Source: Betaproteobacteria bacterium
GTDB taxonomy: Bacteria > Pseudomonadota > Gammaproteobacteria > Burkholderiales > Rhodocyclaceae
Assembly (NCBI GenBank): GCA_009781175.1
Contig: WQYQ01000006.1
Coordinates: 1-64,000 of the forward strand
Direction of reading: 5' to 3'
DNA length: 64,000 nt
Shown here: positions 1-9,400 of the stretch, one piece after another
Layout of the letters: each line of letters starts with the position of its first letter
How positions within the stretch are numbered: the stretch's first letter is position 1
Notes under the pieces: generated by a model
What the model was told of the DNA's origin: nothing
Databases searched by the model: none
What the model saw: only the letters and a program-made list of their open reading frames with translations
Position numbers and translations under genes: made by a program

Positions 1-3000
1 CGTTGACATCGTGTCCCGCTCCAATGGTTACCGTATCGCCGCTGAAGGTCGTGGCTTCGGCTTGGGTTTGTTCAAGGCTATTGCGCGTGGTGGTTTGCTT
101 CGAACCGAGCAGCCCGCCGCTCTGGCGCTGATGCGCTTCGCTCCAGTTGCTCGTGGCTTCGCCCGCTGTCAGATTCACATCCCGCTGCGCGATGGCCGTG
201 AGCGCGCCTTGTGCGCTACTGACTTCCGCCGCACGGGCATTGATGTCCTGTCCAGCCGAAAGCGTGATGTCGCCTACGGTTTGGATCGAGGTTCCGACTT
301 CTTGAGTTCCGCCTTGTTTGAGGGTGTTGTTGGCGTCGCGCACGAGGTTTTCCTGCACGCCCACGCCTACGGTGTTCAGATTCAGATCGCGTCCGGCGGA
401 AATTACGGTTTGACTGTTTTCTCCGGCGTTGATGACTTGCGCGGCAGTCAGGTTCACATCGCGCCCAGCCGAGGCGATCAGCGCGCCGCCGGGATTCGTC
501 ACGTACAGGCCGGCGATGCGGTCCAGATTCGTGCGTGAAAAATCGCTCGCGCCGGCTTGATTCGCGCCGCTGTGGGTGGTGCTGACTACGTTGATGTCGC
601 GCCCGGCGGAGAGCGCCAGATACGTATCCGCTGAAATCGTCCCGCCGAGGTTGTCGATGTCGTTGCGCGCGGCGAGCGCCACTGCGCCGCCCTGGATGTG
701 GCCAAGGTTTTCGATGTTTTCAGTGCTCAGCAGCACCGCGGTGCGTCCGGCCAAGGTGCCGCTGTTGATGAAGTCGCCCTTGAGGTTGAGGTCCACGGCG
801 TTGGCGGAGATCAGTGTGCCCGTGCCGTCGAGGTCACCCGGTTGGACGCGCACGTACAGTTGCGGCACCAGGGCGCGGGTGGTGCTGCCGTCGGGTAGCG
901 TCACATCCTGTTCCACGAGCCATACGATGTCGCTGGTGAGCTGCGCCATCTGCGCGGCGCTCAGCGCGACGCCGGGGATCAGGTTGTATGCCTGGGCGAA
1001 GGTGACGCCGGCGTTCATGAGCGCGGCGTATTCTTCCTCATCGTTGGCATAGCCGTCGAGAAAGCGCCGGCCCGTCAGTTGCGCGACCTGATCGCGCACT
1101 AGCTTCTGTTCATAGAACCCGTCGCCGAGGCGCTTTTGCGTCAGCGCCGGGTCGTAGCCGAGCGCGGTGAGCATGTAGTCCGAGCCGAGCCATTCGCGGT
1201 AGCCGGCGAAGCGCGGGTCGGTCTCGATCAGGTAATCGCCCGCGCCGGGCGCGAGGTGGAACAGGCTGGCGCTGGGGATACTCGTATCCACGCCAGCGGT
1301 GCGTATTGCGAGTGGGGCTGCGCCGTCGGCGGGCGCGGCAAGCGTTACTTCGGTGAGGCCAAGTGTTGGGCCGCTCACTGCGCTGATGCCGCGCACGCCG
1401 GGCGCGTCACCGCTGACTGCGCCGGTGCTGCGCGCATCGGGTGCGTAGCCGCTCGCGCCTTGCTGGGTGTGTTCTTGCGTGACGGCCACGCCAAGGCTGA
1501 TCGTGGTGATGACGTCAGCGGGGTTGTAGGGGAGGTTCGGGGTCCAGTCGCGCGTGTAGTAGTTCTTCCATCCACCGTGCCAGGAAGAGTTGGTGTAGAC
1601 GTAAGTCCCTTCTTCGTGCACGACGTGCTGGCCTTGGGCGTCGAGGTTGGTGAGATGGTCGATGTCGCCTTGCAGGACGCCGCCGATAAGGATCTGGCTT
1701 TTGTCGTTGATGAATTCGCCGCCCAGCAGCGTCATGGAGCCGCCGGAGCGGATGAGGCCCGGGTCGCTGGTGGCGACCTGATCTTCGTATTCGGTGTGCG
1801 TGACGGAGAACTGGGTCCAGTTGCGGATGTCGCGCGCGGTGAAGGGCGCGTTGTAGGTCACGATCGCGGCGTCGAGCGCGGCGTAGCGCGCATCGGTCTC
1901 GGCGGACCAGGCGTCGTGCTCGGTTTGCCAGGCATCCAGCGCGACTTGATAGTCGGCGGGGAGTGTGAAGTCGGCTTGGTTGGGCGCGGCGGGCTCGGGG
2001 GCCGGCGCGGGCAGGCCGAAGTAGGCCCAGGCGGGGTTGTCGGGCAGGTAGTCCGCGCCGGGCAGGCGCGTGCAGACTTCATCGGGGGCGCCTTCTTCGC
2101 CGGTGCAAGTCTGTTCGCCCACGCGCGGAATCGTTGAAGCGCCGAGCACGCCGCTGTCGTTCGGCGGCGGGTCGTTTTTCCAGCGCAGCAGGAAGGTGTG
2201 GCTCCAGCTATCTTGTCTGAAACTCGATGCGTCGTACTTGTTCGGGTCGCCTTCGGGCTGGACGTAGGAACGCTGCTCGGGTCCGACAACCAGCACGCGT
2301 TCGGTGCTGAAGTGTTCGTTGCTGTTGAGCAGACGCTCGGTTGAGAAGGTGAGCCCGCCGAGTGACTCGATTGTGGCGCTGGCGTTGTGGATATAGCCGG
2401 CGCTGCCGATGGCATGGCCGTCGGCGTCGAGCGCGCCGCCGAAGTTCATTGCGTCCTCCCCACCGCCGGCGCTGAAGATCAGCGCGCCTTCCTGGTTGAT
2501 GACGGTCTGCGCGCCGATGTCGAGCCGTTCGCGCGCGGCGATCGTGCCGGCCTGGGTGACGCCGCCCACGGTTTCTTCGCGGTTAATCAGCGTGACCGCG
2601 CCGAGCGAGAGCTGGTCGCCGTAGAGGCGTCCGGTTCCGATGTTTTCGATGGTTTCGGCGTCGATGCGTGTGAGGCTGCCGTCGATGAGGCCGCGGTTGG
2701 TGAGCGCGCCATCTGCAACGACATGGGTGCGGATGCCGCTGATTTCGCCATCAAGGGTGTTGTCGATGGATGCGGCGTGCACAGAAAGGTCGCCGGCCTG
2801 GAGCGTGGCGCGGTTGGTGAGCGCACCGGCGACCGTGACTTCGGCGCGGCCATTGGCGGTGATCTCGCCGGTGTTCTCGAAATCCTGCTGCAGCGTGAGC
2901 GTGAGATTGCCTTGCGCGAGCACCTGGCCCGCGCCGGTCAGCGTCTGCGCGGCAAGCGTCTGGTCCGCGCCCGAGCGCAGCACGCCGCCGGCGTTGTCGA

Positions 3001-6000
3001 GCGCGCCGACGTTCGCTGTGATAGCGCCGCCCGAGGACAAGAGGCCGGCGCTGTTGTCGAGCGTGGCGCTGGCGGCTTCGATGCGGCTGCCGGCGGCGAT
3101 CAGGCCGGCGTGGTTGTCGATGCCGTTGGCGTTGAGCGTAACGGTTTCGCCCTGTAGGCCCAGCGCTGAGCCGGTGGCGGCGGTGAGCGTGTCGCGGTTG
3201 AGCAGCGTTTGCGCGGTAATGTTCAGCGCGCCGTTGGCGGCAATCAGGCCCGCTGTGTTGTCGAGCAGGCCGGCGCTGTTGAGCGTCAGATCCTGCCCGG
3301 CCTGCACGGCTCCGCCGTTGTTGGTGAGCGTTGCGCTGTCGATGCGCAGGTTCGCGGCGCTGGCGATGACGCCCGCGTTGTTGGAGAGTGCGCCGGTTTG
3401 CAGTTGCACCGCGCCTTGGGCGATGAGCGCGCCGGCGTTGTTGGACAGCGCGCCGGAGGTGAGCGCGAGCGCGCCGTTGGCGGTGATGAGGCCGGCGTCG
3501 TTGTCGAGCAGACCGCTCGTGTTGAGCGTCAAGTCCTGCCCGGCTTGCACGGCTCCGCCGTTATTGTTATGCAGCGTCGCGCTATCGATGCGCAGCTTGG
3601 CGGCGGCGATGACGCCTGCATTATTGGAGAGTTCGCCGGTTTGCAGTTGCGCCGCGCCCTGGGTAACGAGCGCGCCGGCGTTGTTGGACAGCGCGCCGGA
3701 GGTGAGCGCGAGCGCGCCGTTGGCGGCGATCAGGCCGGCGTCGTTATCGAGCAGGCCGGCTATGTTGAGCGTCAGGTCCTGTCCGGCCTGCACGCTGCCG
3801 CCGCCCGTGTTGTAGAGCGTCGCACTGTCGATGCGCAGCTTGGCGGCGCTGGCGATTGAGCCAGCGTTGTTGGAGAGTTCGCCGGTTTGCAATTGCGCCG
3901 CGCCTTGAATGAGGAGCGTACCGGCGTTGTTGGACAGCGCGCCGGAGGTGAGCGTGAGTGCACCGTTGGCGGCGATCAGGCCGCCGTCGCCGTTGTCGAG
4001 CGTGTTACGGATGCGGATCGCGCTGGCGTCGCCGCCAAGAGCGACGATCTCGCCGCCACGGTTGTCGAGTGATTCGGCGGTCAGCGTGATTTGCGCGGCG
4101 TTGAGCGTGGCGTCGCGATGGTCGATGTCGGTAGCCGTGAGCGTGAGCGCGCCGGCGCTGGCGATCTCGCCGCCGCGCCCGGCGAGCGCGCCGGTGTGCA
4201 GCGTCAGCCCATCCGCGCCGGCGTGCTCGATTTGGCCGCCTTCGTTGATGAGGCTGCCGCTCTGAATCGTAAGCTGCGCGGCGTTGCTGGCGATCAGGCC
4301 GCCGCTGTTGTCGAGTGCGCCGGCGACTTGCAGCGCCACAGCGCCGCCGCCCGCGTGCTGCAGCTCGCCGTCACGGTTGGAGAAGCGCTGCGTTTCGAAA
4401 ATCAGCGTGTCGGCGAGTTCGAGCTTGCCGGCGTCGTTGACGACTTCAGCCGTGCGGATCTGCGCCGCGCCTATGACGCTGATCTGGCCGCCGCTGTTGT
4501 CGAGCGCGGCTCCCGTCACGCTAAGGCTGCTCAGGTTCAGTTGCCCGCCCGCGTTGTCGAGGCCGTTGCGCGTGTCGAGCGCGAGTGCGCCGCCACTGGT
4601 GATGCGTCCGCCGTCGTTGTTAAGCAGCTTGGCGATTGCAAGCATGCCGTCGGCGAGCGGGGTGAATGCGGGCGGCGTTGGGGTGTCGCCGCTGTTGTCC
4701 GTGCTTTGTTGCGCGCCGCCTGTGTCCGCCGTGTCGCTGCCGCCTTCGCTGCCCGCCGCACCGCCGCTCGAAGGATTGCCGGAATTCGTGCCCGGCTCCG
4801 GCAGGCCGATACGGCCGCCGTCGCGGTTGGAGAGCGCGCCGGCCTGCAGGGCGAGCGCCTGCGCGCCGGTCTGCTCGATCACGCCGCCGCGATTGGCGAG
4901 CGCGTCGGCCGCGATGTCCAGGCGCAGCGCGTTGAGCGTGCCGCTGCTGTTGTCGATGTCCGCCGGGGTGTGCAGCGCGAGTTCGCGCGCGGCGCTGAGT
5001 GTGCCGGAGTTGGTCACGCCTGCTGCGGCATCGATGCGCAGATCGGTCTGGGTCTGCATGAGCCCGCTGTTTTCCAGGCGTCCATCAACGGTGACGATGA
5101 CTTCGCCCGCGCTTGCGCCGATCTGCCCGGCGTTGCGCACGCCAACGCCGGGCTCGGTGGCGACGAGGTAAATCTTGCCCGCATACATGCCGCCGAGATG
5201 GGCGACGTCGATGCCAAAGGCGGGCGCTGCGCCGCTGCCGGCGATCGGCGTGATGCTGGTATGTTCGGCGTCAACTTGGTTTGCGCCGGCGGTGACTTTG
5301 AGTTCCTTGGCCCAGATGCCGGCGTTGATCTGGACGGCTCGCGCGATGAGGTCGGTGTAGTCGGTCCGGCTGGCATCGAGCCCCGCGCCCGAGATGTCGA
5401 TGACGCCGCCGCTGACGCGGTAGCCTTCGAGATTGCCGCCGTTGATGATAGCCACGCCCGTGGTGAGCGTGGCGCGGTTGGCGTTGATGAAGCCGCAACC
5501 GTCGCAACTGATGCCGGCGGGGTTGGCGATCACGATCTGGGCGCGCTCGCCGGCGACTTCGATATAGCCGCGCAGCAGGCTCGGGTTGCTCGAATTGACT
5601 TCGTTGAGGATCACGCGCGCCGAGCCGGTCGCGAGCCACGGGTTGGCCTGCACCCAGCCCCCGAGTTCGGTCTGCACATTGGTGCGCGAGTTGTTGAGGA
5701 TCGCGCCCTGGCTGTTGACGTCGAATTGCTTGTAGGTGTTGCGCGAGACGCCGGCGGCGCTGGGCGTCTGGATGTTGACGAGCGGCACACCGTTGGCGCT
5801 GTTGAGTACCGTGGGCTGCTGGGTGCGCGGCGCGCCGGGGTCGGCCACGATCTGCGCCTGCGCTGTTGTTGCGACCCCGCCGAAGGCGAGCGCCAGCGCG
5901 AAGCCCAGCGCGCGCAGCGTGGCTACGACGTAGGAGCCGGCGCTGGGGGCGGACGAGTCGCCGGCGTGTTTGCCACGGCTGGCGACGACTTCGGCCACGG

Positions 6001-6055
6001 CCATGAGTTGGCCGCGCGAGCGGTTGAAGACGAGGCGGTATTGGTGTTTGTTCAT
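1..6055 (-). CDS. Two-partner secretion exoprotein (filamentous haemagglutinin / CdiA-like TpsA), 3' end outside window
   Basis: Large secreted surface protein, open for at least 2018 codons from the ATG at 6055 and still open at position 1. The N-terminus is an extended signal peptide region (starts MNKHQYRLVFNRSRG, ends near ATTAQA) typical of TpsA proteins. It is followed by a haemagglutination-activity/TPS domain with the NPAGISCDGCGFINANRA stretch near residue 180. Next comes a long beta-helical region of degenerate repeats of the type LDNxGG and LSNNAGAL, including about three tandem 81-residue units (3231-3962). An aperiodic segment follows (about 1000-2400). The last visible part reads GRDVNLTAAQ and ends in a haemagglutinin-repeat block near GLLGSKQTTTRN. 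The partner TpsB gene is just upstream. Adhesin or contact-dependent inhibition toxin cannot be decided, because the C-terminal effector end is missing. Confidence 0.9.
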   Translation of the reverse strand, partial: MNKHQYRLVFNRSRGQLMAVAEVVASRGKHAGDSSAPSAGSYVVATLRALGFALALAFGGVATTAQAQIVADPGAPRTQQPTVLNSANGVPLVNIQTPSAAGVSRNTYKQFDVNSQGAILNNSRTNVQTELGGWVQANPWLATGSARVILNEVNSSNPSLLRGYIEVAGERAQIVIANPAGISCDGCGFINANRATLTTGVAIINGGNLEGYRVSGGVIDISGAGLDASRTDYTDLIARAVQINAGIWAKELKVTAGANQVDAEHTSITPIAGSGAAPAFGIDVAHLGGMYAGKIYLVATEPGVGVRNAGQIGASAGEVIVTVDGRLENSGLMQTQTDLRIDAAAGVTNSGTLSAARELALHTPADIDNSSGTLNALRLDIAADALANRGGVIEQTGAQALALQAGALSNRDGGRIGLPEPGTNSGNPSSGGAAGSEGGSDTADTGGAQQSTDNSGDTPTPPAFTPLADGMLAIAKLLNNDGGRITSGGALALDTRNGLDNAGGQLNLSSLSVTGAALDNSGGQISVIGAAQIRTAEVVNDAGKLELADTLIFETQRFSNRDGELQHAGGGAVALQVAGALDNSGGLIASNAAQLTIQSGSLINEGGQIEHAGADGLTLHTGALAGRGGEIASAGALTLTATDIDHRDATLNAAQITLTAESLDNRGGEIVALGGDASAIRIRNTLDNGDGGLIAANGALTLTSGALSNNAGTLLIQGAAQLQTGELSNNAGSIASAAKLRIDSATLYNTGGGSVQAGQDLTLNIAGLLDNDAGLIAANGALALTSGALSNNAGALVTQGAAQLQTGELSNNAGVIAAAKLRIDSATLHNNNGGAVQAGQDLTLNTSGLLDNDAGLITANGALALTSGALSNNAGALIAQGAVQLQTGALSNNAGVIASAANLRIDSATLTNNGGAVQAGQDLTLNSAGLLDNTAGLIAANGALNITAQTLLNRDTLTAATGSALGLQGETVTLNANGIDNHAGLIAAGSRIEAASATLDNSAGLLSSGGAITANVGALDNAGGVLRSGADQTLAAQTLTGAGQVLAQGNLTLTLQQDFENTGEITANGRAEVTVAGALTNRATLQAGDLSVHAASIDNTLDGEISGIRTHVVADGALTNRGLIDGSLTRIDAETIENIGTGRLYGDQLSLGAVTLINREETVGGVTQAGTIAARERLDIGAQTVINQEGALIFSAGGGEDAMNFGGALDADGHAIGSAGYIHNASATIESLGGLTFSTERLLNSNEHFSTERVLVVGPEQRSYVQPEGDPNKYDASSFRQDSWSHTFLLRWKNDPPPNDSGVLGASTIPRVGEQTCTGEEGAPDEVCTRLPGADYLPDNPAWAYFGLPAPAPEPAAPNQADFTLPADYQVALDAWQTEHDAWSAETDARYAALDAAIVTYNAPFTARDIRNWTQFSVTHTEYEDQVATSDPGLIRSGGSMTLLGGEFINDKSQILIGGVLQGDIDHLTNLDAQGQHVVHEEGTYVYTNSSWHGGWKNYYTRDWTPNLPYNPADVITTISLGVAVTQEHTQQGASGYAPDARSTGAVSGDAPGVRGISAVSGPTLGLTEVTLAAPADGAAPLAIRTAGVDTSIPSASLFHLAPGAGDYLIETDPRFAGYREWLGSDYMLTALGYDPALTQKRLGDGFYEQKLVRDQVAQLTGRRFLDGYANDEEEYAALMNAGVTFAQAYNLIPGVALSAAQMAQLTSDIVWLVEQDVTLPDGSTTRALVPQLYVRVQPGDLDGTGTLISANAVDLNLKGDFINSGTLAGRTAVLLSTENIENLGHIQGGAVALAARNDIDNLGGTISADTYLALSAGRDINVVSTTHSGANQAGASDFSRTNLDRIAGLYVTNPGGALIASAGRDVNLTAAQVINAGENSQTVISAGRDLNLNTVGVGVQENLVRDANNTLKQGGTQEVGTSIQTVGDITLSAGQDINARAAEVSSAQGALTAIAQRDVNLTAGEATSNWSEAHQRQSGGLLGSKQTTTRNSLEQTQAEATTFSGDTVTIGAGHDVN
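3231..3972 (-). repeat. Tandem 243-bp repeats inside the TpsA gene
   Basis: The marker ccgttggcgg recurs at 3231, 3474, 3717 and 3963, with spacings of 243, 243 and 246 bases. The bases between the markers are nearly identical from unit to unit. Each unit encodes about 81 residues of the beta-helix. These recent internal duplications are likely to expand or contract by recombination and could be collapsed in short-read assemblies. Confidence 0.85.
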
Positions 6056-6110
6056 GGTCGGATCTCGGTCAATGCGAATTCGGAAAGGCGGGGCGTCGTG
6101 GTGGGCTTAG

Positions 6111-6233
6111 AGCCCCTCTCCCCCAGCCGGCTCCGCCCCCCTCGCTGCGCTCTCCCCGCAAGCGGGCGAGGGGAGCGTCTTCCCCTCTCCCACTTGTGGG
6201 AGAGGGAGCCCCGAAGGGGCGGGAGAGGGAAAG
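6111..6233. repeat. C-rich palindromic element between tpsB and tpsA
   Basis: The 193-base gap between tpsB and tpsA is largely filled by a CTCTCCC-rich element. It contains a perfect 11-bp inverted repeat (6183-6193 and 6196-6206) and a second small hairpin near 6209-6221 (gccccgaaggggc). It looks like a dispersed intergenic palindrome rather than a promoter. No T-run follows on the minus strand, so it is not a classical terminator, but it could stabilise the tpsB transcript and lower tpsA expression. Confidence 0.6.
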
Positions 6234-6248
6234 TGGAGGCTGGCGGGC

Positions 6249-7988
6249 TCACAACGTCCAGCTCAGGTTGAAGCCGCCCGTGGTGGAGGCGGCGCGGAAG
6301 TGTTCAGGCTTGGCGATCGGGCGACCGAGGAATACGTCCCAGGAGAGGCCTCGGTAGCCGCCGCGCAGGCCGATGACCGCGCCGGCCAGCTCGCGCCCGA
6401 GCAGGTAGTCGGTCGAGGGGCCGTCGACGCGGCCGTAGTCGAGGCCGAGGTAAATCTCCTGGCCGCTCTGGCCGAGCGCGAGCCCAAGGTCGTTGCGGAT
6501 CAGCCAGCCGCGTTCGCCGATGAGCGTGGTTTCGCCGTCGAAGCCGCGCACGGTGTAGCGGTTGCCGATCGAGAAGCGGTCCTGCGGCACGAGCGGGGTT
6601 TCGTTCCATTGCGCGCGCCAGTTGGCCGTGTAGCGCAGGCGCTGCCCGGCGAGCGCGAAGGGCAGCGTGAGCTGCGCGTCGGCCGTGCCGAGCTTGGGTT
6701 GCGAAGAGCCTTCGCCGAAGGCTTCTTCGGGGGCGGTCAGCGCGCTCATCGCGCCGGTGCCGTGGCGGTAACCGAGCGCGAGGTCGAGCGTGGCCGGGCC
6801 GATGAATTCGCGCTGCGTAAGCCCGATTTCCCAGCCGGCCATGCGCCGGCGCTGGACTTCGATTTCGGTGTCGTCGATGTAGTTTTTCGATTCGCGCATC
6901 CAGCCGCGCAGCCAGGCGCCGATGCGGCGCGCGGCGTCGCGGTAGAGCACATGCGAGAGTTTGACTTCGCTGTTCTGGCTCGTGCCGCGGTAGATGTAGG
7001 TCTGGTTGGCGCCCGCGACGGCCTGGTGGTAGGTGTTGTTGCTGGTGGTGAAGCCGAGCAGCGAGTAGCCGAACGGGATGCTGTAGTGCGCGGTGAAGCC
7101 TTCGCTGCCCCGGCTACCCGGATCGCCGCCGCCGAGGTCGTGGTTGTAGCTGAAGTAGAAGAGGTCGTTGAGCGTGAAGGGGTTGTCGAAGGAGAACGTG
7201 GCGCTGCCCTGGTATTTGCCGGTGGCTTTGGAGCCGGCGTCATCGGCGGCGAGCGTGAGGCGCAGCGGGAATGCCTGTCGCCAGCGCACGATGAGGTCGC
7301 TTTCGCCGGGCTGCGCGCCCTTGCCTTCGGCCGGCGCGATCTGGATGTCGGCCTCGGCGCTTGGCAGGCGTTTGTAGTTTTCGAGCGCTTGTTCGATGTC
7401 GCGCAGGTTGAGAATCCGGCCCGGCGCGGTCGGGATGGTGTTGGCTTGGGTGGCGAGCGGGCTGCTGTCGTCGCTGAAGCGGATCGCGCGCAGGCGGCCG
7501 GGGATCAGGCTCAGCGTGAGCGTGCCGCTTTTCAGATCCTGTGGCGCGGCGAGCACGCGCGTAGTGACGTAGCCGCGCGCGACAATGGCGTTTTGCACGC
7601 GCGCCATGACGATGTTGATGCCGGCAGCGCCGAGGCAGCGTCCGATAGCGGGGTCGTGCGCGGGGTCGGCGGCGGCGAGCGCCCATTGGAAACGTTCGGC
7701 CATGTCGCCGGCGAGCGCGATGCGCTCGATGTGGAAACACGGTGTTTCATTCGCCGGCAGCGCGCCCGGCGCGGTGGCCCTCGGGCGTTCGAGGCGCACG
7801 TCCGGCGTCTGTTCCATCTGCTCGCGCAAGGCCCGCTCGCGTTCCTGCTGGCGCAGCAGTTCCTGGATGGCGTTGTCCGCGCCGGAGGGCGGGGCCGATT
7901 GTGCGAAGAGCACGGGCGAGGCGGCAAGCACGCCAAGCGCGAACGCCAGACGCCGCAGCCAGCGCAGTGATATGTGTCGTTGTTGCAT
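6249..7988 (-). CDS. TpsB/ShlB/FhaC-family outer-membrane transporter
   Basis: Outer-membrane beta-barrel that secretes the adjacent TpsA protein. It has 579 residues, the usual length for the family. A signal peptide runs to about residue 30 (ends SPVLFAQ), followed by a charged helix linker rich in Glu/Arg, POTRA domains (about residues 80-230) and a 16-strand barrel. The signature loop-6 motif VRGF is present in RYTVRGFDGETTLIGERGW. The protein ends in an aromatic-rich strand (GGFNLSWTL). It starts at the ATG at 7988. It lies directly upstream of tpsA on the same strand and is probably co-transcribed. Confidence 0.94.
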   Translation of the reverse strand: MQQRHISLRWLRRLAFALGVLAASPVLFAQSAPPSGADNAIQELLRQQERERALREQMEQTPDVRLERPRATAPGALPANETPCFHIERIALAGDMAERFQWALAAADPAHDPAIGRCLGAAGINIVMARVQNAIVARGYVTTRVLAAPQDLKSGTLTLSLIPGRLRAIRFSDDSSPLATQANTIPTAPGRILNLRDIEQALENYKRLPSAEADIQIAPAEGKGAQPGESDLIVRWRQAFPLRLTLAADDAGSKATGKYQGSATFSFDNPFTLNDLFYFSYNHDLGGGDPGSRGSEGFTAHYSIPFGYSLLGFTTSNNTYHQAVAGANQTYIYRGTSQNSEVKLSHVLYRDAARRIGAWLRGWMRESKNYIDDTEIEVQRRRMAGWEIGLTQREFIGPATLDLALGYRHGTGAMSALTAPEEAFGEGSSQPKLGTADAQLTLPFALAGQRLRYTANWRAQWNETPLVPQDRFSIGNRYTVRGFDGETTLIGERGWLIRNDLGLALGQSGQEIYLGLDYGRVDGPSTDYLLGRELAGAVIGLRGGYRGLSWDVFLGRPIAKPEHFRAASTTGGFNLSWTL

Positions 7989-8171
7989 GAGGGCCTTTGG
8001 GCTCCCCCACGGCCGGATGCGCCGGCGCAGGGGGCGAAAACTGTAAAGGCCCGAACAATTACTTACATGGTGATTTTCTCGAATAGCACAATTCCGCTCT
8101 CCGCGCGGAATTTACAGTTGTTTTGGATTGGAGGTTTTTTGCGTTGAAAAATGCACAGATGGCAAGTGACG

Positions 8172-8256
8172 CCACGCATCGGAAGCGCTTCCAGCCCCAG
8201 TAACGCTTGTCTTGCTGACCCCGCCATGACTGACGGGGCTTGCGCTCAACCCGTGG
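8172..8256 (-). repeat. Repeat family B, copy 1 (85-bp palindromic element)
   Basis: Its minus strand matches the element at 49759-49843 along its whole length. Both copies are 85 bases, begin with a CCACG(A/G)GT(C/T)G-type end, contain a GC-rich hairpin (cccg...catggcgggg), share AGACAA.CGTTACTGG, and finish with an end inverted relative to the first. A shorter relative lies at 9512-9573. This copy is intergenic. Confidence 0.8.
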
Positions 8257-8336
8257 TCATTCTGCGCGGAGCGAAGCGCAGTCGCAGAATCCACTATCGG
8301 AGGGCAAATGGATTCTGCGACTTCGCGCGGAATGAC
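8256..8336. repeat. Long imperfect hairpin (GTCATTCTGCG-type palindrome)
   Basis: The outer arms are GTCATTC (8256-8262) and GAATGAC (8330-8336). The inner arms are a perfect 13-bp pair, GTCGCAGAATCCA (8281-8293) and TGGATTCTGCGAC (8309-8321). It sits just after the last gene of the amine dehydrogenase operon and could act in transcript stabilisation or weak termination. There is no T-run. Confidence 0.75.
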
Positions 8337-8361
8337 AGCGCGGTCGTCCTAATTACCGCAC

Positions 8362-9399
8362 TCAGTCAGCCGCACTCTCAGCAAGATCATGCGAACAGGT
8401 TCCGAGCACTTCCGGGTAGTAACACATGTACCCGGTTTTGCAGTGCTCGACGGACGGCCTCAATTCTTGCGCGAAGCGCATCACTTGTTCGCGGGATTCG
8501 CCGGCTTCGGCGCGGTCCAGGACGGACCGGACCATGCGCACGCTGGCCAGCTTTCTAGCCGTCGGCGCTTCTCTTCCGGCGATTTTCACGGCGGCGATCC
8601 CGCCGTTCAGCAAAGCCGGGAGCGCGCATAGCCCGCATGGGCCAAACGGCATTCCCGCTTCGGTTGTCGTGAATCCGCAGGAGAAGCGATACCAGAGCCA
8701 TTTTTTGTATTCCTGGTCGTTCTCGCGCAGCTTGTCGAGGAAAGTCTCATTCGGATGCCCACCGCCGCGCCGCTTGTAATGGTTGGCATAGTTTTCCATG
8801 CAGATCGGCCCGCCCAGGCGCTGCGGCAGGTGGAGCGTCGCGCAGGCGCCCTCCTCGAATATGCATCCGTCATTAAGAATGAATGCTTCGACTTCCAGGC
8901 CCGGCGCCTCACCCGCGATTTCGCACGCCTCGCTTAGCGTCACATCGCGCGGCAAAATCAGCCTGGCCGCGCCGAGTTCTTTGCAAAACGCCGCCGCGCT
9001 GGGGTTGCGGCATGTGGCGACGGAACTGACATGAATTCGGGCGCTGGGCGCACGCACATGCAGTTCGGCGAGCAGTTCCAGATCGGAGACGATGAGGGCG
9101 TCGCCTCCCATATCCAGAAACGTGTCGACAACCGACAGCAGCGCATCGCCTTGTTCGCCCGTGTAGCTTTGCGCATTGAGCGCCAAAGTTATCGAACATC
9201 CATGCCGATGCGCCGCGCGTACCGCTTGTTCGAGTTCCGCATGGCTGCGGAAATTGCCGGATGGGCGTCTGTTGAGGTTCGGCGCGCGGAAGCGGGCGAC
9301 CCAATCGTCGGGGACGAATCCGCAATAGAACTCATTGGCGCCGGCTTCCGCCAGAACCTCGACTTCCTCGACCTTCACAACCGGCGCGACGATTCTCAT
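8362..9399 (-). CDS. U32-family protein, UbiU-like (peptidase U32 family)
   Basis: This 345-residue TIM-barrel U32 protein begins MRIVAPVVKVEEVEVLAEAG. The reading frame extends 24 codons upstream, but that part is encoded by a mobile repeat, so the ATG at 9399 is the real start. The arrangement near residues 170-190 (LEVEAFILNDGCIFEEGAC) matches the UbiU segment that supplies two [4Fe-4S] ligands seven residues apart (C179, C186 here). Candidate third and fourth ligands are C200 and C255/C258. UbiU works with UbiV in O2-independent hydroxylation of ubiquinone precursors. The location at the end of a quinohemoprotein amine dehydrogenase operon suggests a different substrate, possibly the QhpC tryptophan. 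It is unlikely to be a protease. The product assignment is firm to family; the role is inferred. Confidence 0.85.
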   Translation of the reverse strand: MRIVAPVVKVEEVEVLAEAGANEFYCGFVPDDWVARFRAPNLNRRPSGNFRSHAELEQAVRAAHRHGCSITLALNAQSYTGEQGDALLSVVDTFLDMGGDALIVSDLELLAELHVRAPSARIHVSSVATCRNPSAAAFCKELGAARLILPRDVTLSEACEIAGEAPGLEVEAFILNDGCIFEEGACATLHLPQRLGGPICMENYANHYKRRGGGHPNETFLDKLRENDQEYKKWLWYRFSCGFTTTEAGMPFGPCGLCALPALLNGGIAAVKIAGREAPTARKLASVRMVRSVLDRAEAGESREQVMRFAQELRPSVEHCKTGYMCYYPEVLGTCSHDLAESAAD

Positions 9400-9400
9400 A

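Larger units (their letters stand above)
7989..8361. other. Intergenic region upstream of tpsB, mostly repeats
   Basis: This 373-base gap has no convincing gene. Next to tpsB is an inverted repeat AATTCCGC / GCGGAATT (8090-8097 and 8105-8112) that could be an operator or hairpin in the tpsB leader. Then follow a repeat-B element (8172-8256) and a long hairpin (8256-8336). A 60-codon minus-strand reading frame (8112-8294) is only the translation of repeat B. Confidence 0.6.

Noticed and set aside
3231-3972. Regularly spaced repeats as a CRISPR array
   Set aside because: Units are 243 bases, contiguous and coding within the TpsA frame; there are no short repeats with unique spacers.
4091-6271. 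A 726-codon plus-strand open frame and several others across 1-6000
   Set aside because: They are antisense to the TpsA gene, whose minus frame gives a full TPS domain and repeats. High G+C opens many opposite frames.
6300-7970. A 556-codon plus-strand open frame
   Set aside because: Antisense shadow of tpsB; the minus frame has the signal peptide and VRGF motif.
8112-8294. A 60-codon minus-strand frame as a small gene
   Set aside because: It consists of repeat B and part of a hairpin, with no ribosome site; it is a translation of repeat DNA.
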